In this document: positions 25,303 through 32,225 of the stretch, one piece after another
Layout: each line of letters starts with the position of its first letter
Position numbering within the stretch: position 1 is the stretch's first letter
DNA from: Phycisphaerales bacterium
GTDB lineage: Bacteria > Planctomycetota > Phycisphaerae > Phycisphaerales > UBA1924
Direction: 5' to 3'
DNA: 38,484 bases
Assembly (NCBI GenBank): GCA_029260315.1
Contig: JAJDDM010000091.1
Coordinates: 1 to 38,484, forward strand
Position numbers and translations under genes: made by a program
Notes under the pieces: generated by a model
Told to the model about the DNA's origin: nothing
Databases searched by the model: none
Seen by the model: only the letters and a program-made list of their open reading frames with translations

Positions 25303-26493
25303 ATGGCCCAACGAAGCCCTGACTTTCGCAACCCGTTCCGTCCTGGTGCCGGGCACATGCCGCCGCACCTTGCCGGACGTGAGCCAGAGAAGAAGGAGTT
25401 CGTGCGCATCCTGGAGCAATCTACGATCTTGGAAAACCCGATCCTGACGGGCCTCAGGGGCGTTGGCAAGACGGTGCTGTTGGAGACGCTCAAGCCTATC
25501 GCGCGCCGCCACGCGTGGCTCTGGGTTGGCACTGATCTGTCCGAGTCCGCGGCCGTCTCGGAGGTCAACATCGCGACCCGCCTGATCACGGATATCGCGA
25601 TTGTCTCGAGTCAGTTCATCATGCCGCAAGAATCGGAGACCGAGACGCGCGAGCAGCCCCTGGACGCCGACTTCCTCCTCGATGTGTGCAACCGGACGCC
25701 TGGCCTGATCCCCGACAAGCTCAAGGCGGTGCTGGAGCTTGTACACGAGTACATGCCCCCCGAGTTCAGAGGGATCATCTTCGCCTACGACGAGGCCCAA
25801 CTCCTGAGCGACCACGCCGCCAAAGAGGAATACCCGCTCTCGGTGCTTCTCGAAGTCTTCCAGTCCATCCAGCGCAAGGGCGTACCGTTCATGCTCTTGC
25901 TGACCGGCCTGCCCACGCTCTTTCCCAAACTCGTCGAGGCGCGCACCTACGCCGAGCGGATGTTCCGCGTGCTCTTCCTCAGAAGGCTCTCGAAGGACGA
26001 CAGTGTCAAGGCCATCACAACGCCGATCGCTGATGCCGGGTGCCCCGTTCGCTTCGCCGATGAGTCGATCGTTCGCATCTGCGAGCTCTCCGGCGGATAC
26101 CCCTATTTCATCCAGTTCATCTGTCGCGAGTTCTACGATGCCTACCTCCAGGCGCTGGAGTCCCGGCCAGTCACAAGCGTCCCAGTCGGCGCGATCATCA
26201 AAAAGCTCGACTCCGACTTCTTCGCGGGTCGATGGAGCCGGGCGACCGACCGTCAACGCGACCTTCTCACGGTAATCGCGCATCTCCCCACATGCGACGA
26301 CGAGTTCAGCGTGCGCGAGATCGTCGAGTTGTCCAAGAGCATGAGTAGCATCAAGGGATTCAGCGCTAGCCACACCAACCAGATGCTCGCCTCGCTCGCC
26401 GACGCCGGCCTGGTCTACAAGAACCGCCACGGCAAGTACTCCTTCGCCGTGCCCCTGCTCGGCAACTTCATCCGCCGCCAGGAACTCAACTAA
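25303..26493 (+). CDS. AAA-type ATPase with C-terminal winged-helix-like region
   Basis: 396 residues. Walker A is GLRGVGKT (50-57). Walker B is GIIFAYDEAQ with Asp163-Glu164. LLLTGLPTLF matches the sensor-1 strand of the AAA_16/Orc-like group. The N-terminal PPHLAGREPEKKEFVRIL is the usual lead-in (fGRe.E...l). The C-terminal ~110 residues look like a winged helix (QRDLLTVIAHLP...FSVREIVELSKS...NQMLASLADAGLVYKNRHGKYSFAVPLL). Such proteins act as NTP-driven switches; the partner is not known, and several relatives belong to mobile or defence loci. It has no strong ribosome site and AT-rich upstream DNA. Its stop overlaps by 8 bp that of the convergent oxidoreductase gene. Confidence 0.85.
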   Translation: MAQRSPDFRNPFRPGAGHMPPHLAGREPEKKEFVRILEQSTILENPILTGLRGVGKTVLLETLKPIARRHAWLWVGTDLSESAAVSEVNIATRLITDIAIVSSQFIMPQESETETREQPLDADFLLDVCNRTPGLIPDKLKAVLELVHEYMPPEFRGIIFAYDEAQLLSDHAAKEEYPLSVLLEVFQSIQRKGVPFMLLLTGLPTLFPKLVEARTYAERMFRVLFLRRLSKDDSVKAITTPIADAGCPVRFADESIVRICELSGGYPYFIQFICREFYDAYLQALESRPVTSVPVGAIIKKLDSDFFAGRWSRATDRQRDLLTVIAHLPTCDDEFSVREIVELSKSMSSIKGFSASHTNQMLASLADAGLVYKNRHGKYSFAVPLLGNFIRRQELN

Positions 26494-29254
26494 TCCGATA
26501 CGCCCCATCCGTCGGGCGATACGCCCGCGCGATCCACAGCGGGCGGCGCAGCCCGTGCCCCAGCGCATCCGCCCCGCGCGTCTTGGACAGCCACTCCCGA
26601 TACGCCTCGCCACTCTTATTCGTATCCACGAACACGTCGCCGTAGAGATCACTCTCGCGCGCCGGCTCCACCTTCACCACCTGGTGCCAGCACTGCATCC
26701 CGCTCACCGGATCCGGCTGCACGCAGAACGTCAGATTCTGATGCACGCCGCCGTCGGTCCACCACACCCTGCTCGAGTCCTTGTCGCGAGAGCGGAACGC
26801 CGAGATGTCTTGCACGCGCCGGAATCTGAACACCCCGGGCCTCGTCTCCTCGCGCACGACTTTGGCGCTGCCCCACTTGTCGGTGCCGACATCATCGAAC
26901 AACCGCCATCGCCCGAGATGGTGGCTGCACGCAACGATGCCTGGGCGCAATCCCTCGGTCACCCACACCTTGTTCACGAAGTACCCGATCCGCGTGCTCA
27001 CCCGGATCAGGTCGGTCGTCTCGACACCCATGCGCCGCGCGTCCTCGGGGTGCATCCACACCGGGTTCGTGTTGCTCAGCTCATACAGCCACTTCGCGTT
27101 GGCGCTCCTCGTGTGAATCAGCGTCGGCAGCCGGAACGTCGGCACCAGGCACATCTCGCCGCCATCGCGATCCAGGTACCGCCGATGGATATGGCTCTCG
27201 ATCGCCCCGGGAATCGCGTGCTCGGGCCAGCCCCACTCCGCCAGCGTCTTGCTGAACAGCTCCAGCTTCCGACTCGGCGTCTTAAACCCAGACCGCACCT
27301 TCCCATCCACCTCCACCCCGGTCGCCTTGCCGTCTTTCACCGCCGTGCCTGATGCATCCACGCTCGCGCCCGCGCCGTCCACCTCTTCCATGTGCCCGAG
27401 ATACGTCTGCTCATCCACCAGGTACGCCCCGTGCTTGCGCATGTACTCCAAAGGCGTCATGCCGAGCTTCTTCGCCTCCTCCGGCAACCCCGGCACCGAG
27501 TTCTCGAACATCCAGCGGTAATACTCCTCGACCGTGATCTTCTCGCCGGGTCGGTATGGCGACTCGTAAAACTTTCGGATGCCCAGCGACCCGTCCGGAT
27601 CGATCCGCCAGCTCAGCTCGATCCAGAACTCGTCCTCCTCCCAGACCTCCCCCGGATTCGCCTCGTGCGTCGCGCTGAACGTCTCACCCTCGGCCTCGCG
27701 CGCCACACGCAGCACCGGCTGGCGAAAGCTGATCCATCGCGCGGCGTGCGTCTCCTGGCTCATCAGATCATGCCGCTCGGCCCCGAGCCCGAACGGCAGG
27801 ACATAGTCGGCGTACTGCGCCGTTTCGGACCAGACGGGCGTCATCGCCGCGTGCAGCTCGATCTTGGACTCATCACGAAGGACGCGTTCCCACATCATGC
27901 CGTCGGGGTTGGTCCAGACGGGGTTGTAGACGCGGGTGAAGTAGGCGGCGATCTTGCCGCGACCCTCCATGAGGAAGTGCGGCAGCAGGATCGACATCTC
28001 GTGATAACACAGCGGATACTCGCGCGGATAGAGCAGTTCGTTCCAGGTGTCCTGCGGCGGGGGCTTGAGGAAGGGGGCGGGGACGAACTTGTCGCGGCTG
28101 TTGAGGTTGGTGCCGCCGGGGGTGCCGACGGCGCCGACGAGAGTTGTGAGGAGCTGGAGCGAGCGTGCGACCTGCCAGCCGCCGAGGTTGCCCGCCGCGG
28201 CGTTGCGCCAGATATGGCTTGCGAAGGCGCTGCCGGCGGCGCCGATCTCGCGGGCGACGGCGACGATCCTGTCTTGCGCGACGCCGGTTTCGATTTCGGC
28301 CTTGTCGAGGGTGTATGGATCGAGGTGGGCCTTGAACTCCCTGAGGAAGGTGTCGAAGTCGATCGGGGCGTCGGGGTTGAGGTGCTTGAGGGTCTCGCGC
28401 CAGTTGACCCAGGTATGGACGAAGTCGCGGTCGATCTTGTCCTCGTCGAGCAGGACACGGGCCATGGCGAGCAGGAGGGTGGCCTCGGTGCCGGGCCAGG
28501 GGGCGAGCCAGTAGTCGGCCATGCTCGCGGTGTTGGAGAGGCGGATGTCGATGGCGCAGAGCTTTGCGCCGTTTTCCTTGGCCTCGATGATGCGCTGGGC
28601 GTGGGGGTTGAAGTAGTGGCCGGTTTCGAGGTGGGCGCTGAGCAGGAGGATGAACTTGGCGTTGGCGTGGTCGGGGCTGGGGCGATCGGCGCCGGTCCAG
28701 AAGGCGTAGCCGACGCGGGCAGAGCTGGAGCAGACGTTGGTGTGGGAGTTGTGCGCATCGACGCCCCAGCTCTGGAGGACGCGCGACATGTAGCCGTCGG
28801 CGCCGGGGCGGCCGACGTGGTACATGATCTCGTTGCGCCGGTCTTCGGTGATAGCGGCACGGATCTTGGCAGCGAAGGTGTCGAGGACCTCGTCCCAGGT
28901 GGTGCGCTGGAAGTTGCCGCCGCCTCGCGGGCCGACGCGCTTGAGGGGGTAGAGGATGCGCTGGGGGTCTTGGATCTGGTTGAGTGTGGCGGGGCCCTTT
29001 GCGCAGTTGCGGCCTCGTGAGCCGGGGTGGTGGGGGTTGCCCTCGAGCTTGCGGATGTCGCCGGAATCCTTGTCGACGTAGGCGACCAGGCCGCAGGCCG
29101 CTTCGCAGTTGAAGCAGGTGGTGGGGATGAGGCGGTAGCGCTTCTCGGTCTTTTTGGGCCAGTCCTTGGCTTCGTACTCGGTCCAGTCGTCCCATTGGTC
29201 GGGGGGCGGGAAGGAGGCGAGGGGGGTGGTGGTGATGGGGGAGGGGTCGTGCAT
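26486..29254 (-). CDS. molybdopterin (Mo-bisMGD) oxidoreductase catalytic subunit
   Basis: 922 residues. The [4Fe-4S] motif is C47-x2-C50-x3-C54-x29-C84 (TTCFNCEAACG ... NCAKG), followed by the usual PxR(I)LYPLKRVGPRG. The molybdenum ligand is probably Cys175 in HTNVCSSSARVG. Cofactor-binding blocks follow (LLLSAHLETGHYFNPHAQRI, AIDIRLSNTASMADYW), and a C-terminal beta-barrel (WMHPEDARRMGVETTDLIRV, ... GIVACSHHLGRW) of the DMSO-reductase superfamily. There is no Tat signal, so it appears cytoplasmic. No electron-transfer subunit or cofactor gene is in the window, so the substrate is open. The Cys ligand and motifs fit polysulfide/thiosulfate- or nitrate-type members better than DMSO reductase proper. 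The G/C strand bias inverts within the gene. Confidence 0.9.
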   Translation of the reverse strand: MHDPSPITTTPLASFPPPDQWDDWTEYEAKDWPKKTEKRYRLIPTTCFNCEAACGLVAYVDKDSGDIRKLEGNPHHPGSRGRNCAKGPATLNQIQDPQRILYPLKRVGPRGGGNFQRTTWDEVLDTFAAKIRAAITEDRRNEIMYHVGRPGADGYMSRVLQSWGVDAHNSHTNVCSSSARVGYAFWTGADRPSPDHANAKFILLLSAHLETGHYFNPHAQRIIEAKENGAKLCAIDIRLSNTASMADYWLAPWPGTEATLLLAMARVLLDEDKIDRDFVHTWVNWRETLKHLNPDAPIDFDTFLREFKAHLDPYTLDKAEIETGVAQDRIVAVAREIGAAGSAFASHIWRNAAAGNLGGWQVARSLQLLTTLVGAVGTPGGTNLNSRDKFVPAPFLKPPPQDTWNELLYPREYPLCYHEMSILLPHFLMEGRGKIAAYFTRVYNPVWTNPDGMMWERVLRDESKIELHAAMTPVWSETAQYADYVLPFGLGAERHDLMSQETHAARWISFRQPVLRVAREAEGETFSATHEANPGEVWEEDEFWIELSWRIDPDGSLGIRKFYESPYRPGEKITVEEYYRWMFENSVPGLPEEAKKLGMTPLEYMRKHGAYLVDEQTYLGHMEEVDGAGASVDASGTAVKDGKATGVEVDGKVRSGFKTPSRKLELFSKTLAEWGWPEHAIPGAIESHIHRRYLDRDGGEMCLVPTFRLPTLIHTRSANAKWLYELSNTNPVWMHPEDARRMGVETTDLIRVSTRIGYFVNKVWVTEGLRPGIVACSHHLGRWRLFDDVGTDKWGSAKVVREETRPGVFRFRRVQDISAFRSRDKDSSRVWWTDGGVHQNLTFCVQPDPVSGMQCWHQVVKVEPARESDLYGDVFVDTNKSGEAYREWLSKTRGADALGHGLRRPLWIARAYRPTDGAYRIS

Positions 29255-29349
29255 GGAGTCAGAATAGTCGGTCGGGTGGGGAACGCTCGGAAGGTCGTGG
29301 AAGGACGGTGTGTGGGTGTCGGACCGAGGGAGGACCGCAGTGCGCTCGG

Positions 29350-29381
29350 CACTGACCGCTCAGAGCAGCGGTCAGTGGCAC
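29350..29381. repeat. single BIME-like hairpin, variant stem
   Basis: The arms are CACTGACCGCT (29350-29360) and AGCGGTCAGTG (29367-29377), the loop is CAGAGC, and the foot is GCAC. Compared with hairpin 2 of the full copies, two stem pairs have changed on both arms, so pairing is kept. It lies downstream of the HTH-like gene. A weaker hairpin with arms GGTGGG and CCACCC and foot GTGGCAC lies at 29416-29438. Confidence 0.8.
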
Positions 29382-29448
29382 GAGTGGGGCCGGGCGTCGT
29401 TGCACGGTTGGCATTGGTGGGCGAGCCACCCGTGGCACGGGGTTTGGA

Positions 29449-29838
29449 TCCGCGGAGGAGTGTGGCGGCGGCCTTGCGGGCGGATTCGCGGGCGCGGGTT
29501 TCGTGGATGGGGGAGAGGTCGGTGCAGGAGCGCTGGACCGTTTGGGTGAGCGAGGCGATGGCGCAGGGGCGGGCGAGGGTGGTGAGTCGCTCGGCGTGGG
29601 CGATCGCGGCGCGTTCGAGTCGGTCGAGGATGGCGACGATCTCGGGCGATTCGAGGATGTCGAGGAGTTCGGGGACCTTGAGGTCGTTCAGTTCTGCGAT
29701 GCGGGGGAGGGAGAGGTCGCCGGCGAGGTAGTCGTCGAGGAGGGCGTTGAGGGAAGAGACCGAGAGACGGAGAGACGAAGAGATGGGGTCTTTGGGATGG
29801 GAGTCGTTGGCGGGTCGGGTGGTTGCGGTGTCGAGCAT
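29449..29838 (-). CDS. HTH-like small protein without its own stop codon
   Basis: The ATG at 29838 has a textbook AAGGAG six bases upstream. The first ~130 residues look like a real helical protein: LNALLDDYLAGDLSLPRIAELNDLKVPELLDILES suggests a helix-turn-helix, followed by LDRLERAAIAHAERLTTLA and ending near ARKAAATLLRG. No stop codon follows. The frame runs on through the hairpin repeat at 29350 and into the oxidoreductase gene in another frame, stopping only at 27895. The given 3' end (29449) is where plausible coding ends, not a stop. The simplest reading is a gene whose 3' end was lost when repeat DNA arrived; a base error is the alternative. A regulatory role is a guess. Confidence 0.55.
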
Positions 29839-30018
29839 CGGCGTCTCCTTGGGGGAGGGCCGGGGACTAGAAGGATGGGGGCGTGGGTTGGTCGAGCGCG
29901 GGGGGTGGTAGTGTCACGAGTTGGCGGACGATGACAGGATGTGTGCGCGGGTTTCTTGGATCGGGGTCGAAGTTTCGCTGGCGATGGCCGGCAGGGATGC
30001 AGGCGCAACCGGGGAGCA

Positions 30019-30645
30019 TCACTTGGAGTTCGACAGATTCCAGAGGAACCGGTCGAGTTCGAGGCGTGAGCAGGATTCGAGCTCGAAGTGGGCGCGGAAG
30101 GCGTCGATCATGCGCATGAACTCGGCGTAGTTCCACAGGTCCTGGCGCTTGAAGTCTGCGAAGGCGTGTGCCTTCTTATACTTCCAGAGCGACTCGTCGA
30201 CCTGGCTGTCGTATATCTGATAGATCTGCGGTCGATGGAATGCGCAGTACTTGGTCGCGAAGGAGTAGAAGCGACGGGGTTTGACCCTTGTTGCGACCTG
30301 CGCGATGTCACCGACGAGAGTGAGGTCTGCTGCGTCGAGGCGACGATCCGTGTCGCACGCAAGGATCTGCTTGGCGGCCGCGTACACGTCGTAGACGTTG
30401 GTGCTGTAGAGGCGGTTGAGAACGACGACCTTCGCGAGAACGTGTGCTTCATCGGTGTTGAGCGGCGATTGGTCGAAGACCAGGCGGACGGCCTTGAAGG
30501 GGGTGTTCGTCGTGGAATCCTGCTCGAACTTTCGGGCGGCTTTCTGGACGGTATTGGGCGTGGGTGTGGGGAGTTGCACGCGGTGAGGTTCCATCGACGA
30601 GCGTCTGGAGCGATCTCGGACAGATTGCCTGGCGGGCGTGCTCAT
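30019..30645 (-). CDS. conserved protein of unknown function (FATKYC / IYDS motifs)
   Basis: 208 residues, no signal peptide or membrane helix. Visible blocks are AVRLVFDQSPLNTDEAHVLAK (53-72), VLNRLYSTNVYDVYAAAKQI (75-94), FYSFATKYCAFHRP (126-139) and IYQIYDSQVD (141-150). A C-terminal helical stretch ends LDRFLWNLS. From memory, similar sequences with 'FYSFATKYC..H.P..YPIYDS' are scattered through bacterial accessory regions, with no function I can name. Starts at 30645 or 30594 are both possible; neither has a ribosome site. It lies between the HTH-like gene and a toxin-antitoxin pair, all on the minus strand, which suggests an acquired patch. A nucleic-acid or defence role is speculation. 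Confidence 0.75.
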   Translation of the reverse strand: MSTPARQSVRDRSRRSSMEPHRVQLPTPTPNTVQKAARKFEQDSTTNTPFKAVRLVFDQSPLNTDEAHVLAKVVVLNRLYSTNVYDVYAAAKQILACDTDRRLDAADLTLVGDIAQVATRVKPRRFYSFATKYCAFHRPQIYQIYDSQVDESLWKYKKAHAFADFKRQDLWNYAEFMRMIDAFRAHFELESCSRLELDRFLWNLSNSK

Positions 30646-30723
30646 CGTCGTTGGCTATGGCATGTGATCTGCCCTTGGGGCGTGTGTCCGGCCCGATGCT
30701 CGGCGTGACCTCTTGATCGCTGA

Positions 30724-31113
30724 TCAGCCCGATTGGCGAGACATCTGCTCGACCCATTCTGTGAGCTGAGCCTTGTCGAGTTCGCCAGCCGCGAGCCGGA
30801 GGATGACGCCCGCGGCTTGGTCCTCGGTGGCGTCCAGAGTCCAATGGTTGTCGGAGAGAAACATGAGCATCGCGGCGAGCGCGGCTCGCTTGTTGCCGTC
30901 GACGAACGGGTGGTTCTTGCAGATGTGGAACGCGTAGGCGCCTGCCATTTCCGGAATCGTCGCGTGCGTGTGCTCGCCGGCGAACTGCTGCTTTGGTTGT
31001 GCCACCGCGGAGTCGAGCGCGCCGCGATCGCGGAGCATCGGATCGCCGCCCTGGTCTTCGATGGCTATCGCGTGGATTCGGAGGATGTCGTCGATCGTGA
31101 GAAAGCGAATCAC
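30724..31113 (-). CDS. doc: Doc-type (death-on-curing, Fic fold) toxin
   Basis: 129 residues. The active-site motif HPFVDGNKR (68-76) is the Doc form of the Fic motif, and the N-terminal FLTIDDILRIHAIAIEDQGG and RDRGALDSAVAQP are typical of Doc. Known Doc proteins transfer phosphate from ATP to elongation factor Tu and so stop translation. The His and the NKR anchor are intact, so activity is expected. The start overlaps the stop of the upstream antitoxin gene by 4 bp (ATGA), the usual translational coupling of such pairs. Confidence 0.92.
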   Translation of the reverse strand: MIRFLTIDDILRIHAIAIEDQGGDPMLRDRGALDSAVAQPKQQFAGEHTHATIPEMAGAYAFHICKNHPFVDGNKRAALAAMLMFLSDNHWTLDATEDQAAGVILRLAAGELDKAQLTEWVEQMSRQSG

Positions 31114-31316
31114 TCGGCGAGCTTTCGCATGGCCTTGCCGTAGCGCCCGAAGACCTCGCCAACATGCCTGTCGAGGCGGTCGCTGTCGGCGTCCGGGTGC
31201 TGGCGCTCCATGAGATAGCGCAGGTACGCCGCACGCGTGAGGTTGAGGCGCTGGGCCTCGGTCTCGAAGCGCTCGCGCAGATCGGCAGAGATGTCCGAGA
31301 TGACGATCTGTGACAT
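31110..31316 (-). CDS. ribbon-helix-helix-like antitoxin partnered with Doc
   Basis: 68 residues from the ATG at 31316; an in-frame ATG at 31343 would add nine residues. The opening MSQIVISDISADLRERFETEAQRLNLTRAAYLRYLMERQ has the strand-helix-helix pattern of an RHH DNA-binding domain. The tail (RHVGEVFGRYGKAMRKLAE) would wrap the toxin. It differs from the Phd fold that usually accompanies Doc. A GATAAT lies about 9 nt upstream of the ATG with no ribosome site, so a leaderless transcript is possible. It probably represses its own operon, as antitoxins of this type do. Confidence 0.82.
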   Translation of the reverse strand: MSQIVISDISADLRERFETEAQRLNLTRAAYLRYLMERQHPDADSDRLDRHVGEVFGRYGKAMRKLAE

Positions 31317-31365
31317 GGCTGAATTATCCGGTCCATGCGGCAAGAATGCAAGGCTCGCTTGGAAT

Positions 31366-31935
31366 CTACTGCTGGGTGTAGCGGACGGGGATGGGGATGC
31401 CGGAGGCTTCGGAGTCCCAGGTGACTGCGAGGATCTTCCATTGGGTTTGGCCCGGGGGTTTGACGAGTTGGATGCTGTTGATGCCGCGGGTGAAGGGCTC
31501 GGCGGCGGGGTCGCGCCGGGATTCGTAGGTGGACCATGCGTGGGTGATGCCAGCGTAGTGGTCGATGCGGGAGGCGAGTTCGGTCTCGTAGAAGGCGTTG
31601 GTCTTCAGGTATTCGGCGGAGCGTTGGGCGAACTCGTCGGGGGTCATGGTCATGAGCCCGGCGGCGGCGGGGCGGTGGAAGATCTGGCTGAGGCGTGCGT
31701 TGTCGGCGAACAGGGACTTGAAGCGGTCCCAGTCGCGGTCGCCGGCGGGGCCGGAGATGACGGCGTAGAGGGCGTCGATCCGGGATTGGATGGCGGCGAT
31801 GTCTTGGTTTGCGTCGGGGGGGATGAGCTCGATCGGTGCTTGGCGTGGGATTTCGGGTGAGGTCGTGCCGGGCTGGGCGAGGGTGAGTGTGGTGGCGAGA
31901 ACGGCGAGCGGGATTGCGAGGGTTCGTGCGTGCAT
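31366..31935 (-). CDS. exported NTF2/SnoaL-like protein
   Basis: 189 residues. The start at 31935 has GGAGG six bases upstream and gives a clear signal peptide (MHARTLAIPLAVLATTLTLAQP). The open frame continues upstream through repeat hairpins, which I exclude. The mature part has IQSRIDALYAVISGPAGDRDWDRFKSLFADNARL and ends with WKILAVTWDSEASGIPIPVRY. This is the cone-shaped NTF2-like layout found in SnoaL-like proteins of variable function. No catalytic set can be fixed. It stands alone between the toxin-antitoxin pair and the dockerin proteins. Confidence 0.85.
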   Translation of the reverse strand: MHARTLAIPLAVLATTLTLAQPGTTSPEIPRQAPIELIPPDANQDIAAIQSRIDALYAVISGPAGDRDWDRFKSLFADNARLSQIFHRPAAAGLMTMTPDEFAQRSAEYLKTNAFYETELASRIDHYAGITHAWSTYESRRDPAAEPFTRGINSIQLVKPPGQTQWKILAVTWDSEASGIPIPVRYTQQ

Positions 31936-32044
31936 GGGAGGCCTCCGCGGGCGGGTACCCGCTGGGGGATGGTTGGTTGCGGGAGTTGGTGGTGCGTAGA
32001 CGAGGGTTCGATTGACGGAACGCAGTCGGGATGGATGGCGAACG

Positions 32045-32172
32045 CATGGCCGCTCGGAGCAGCGGCCGTGGAACGCGGGGGTGGATGACAAGCGCAGAGC
32101 CGCGCAGGGCAGCGGCCATGGCACGCGAAGCGTAACGAAGCACCAACCGCTCAGAGCAGCGGTTGGTGGCAC
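32045..32172. repeat. cluster of BIME-like hairpins with mixed stems
   Basis: Hairpin a has arms CATGGCCGCT (32045-32054) and AGCGGCCGTG (32061-32070), loop CGGAGC, with one T-G pair. A degenerate unit follows at about 32095-32125 (AGCGGCCATGGCAC end). Hairpin c has arms CACCAACCGCT (32141-32151) and AGCGGTTGGTG (32158-32168), loop CAGAGC, foot GCAC, identical to hairpin 2 of the full copies. Two lone GTGCCAC feet lie at 32205 and 32214. It fills the 290-bp gap between the NTF2-like start and the next gene's 3' end. Confidence 0.8.
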
Positions 32173-32225
32173 GCGGATGGCTTGTGCGCAAGGGCGGGAC
32201 GCCCGTGCCACTCGTGCCACTCTGG

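Noticed and set aside
27392-29020. 542-codon plus-strand frame antisense to the Mo oxidoreductase
   Set aside because: Low-complexity Val/Gly/Asp/Glu shadow in the G-rich part of the gene.
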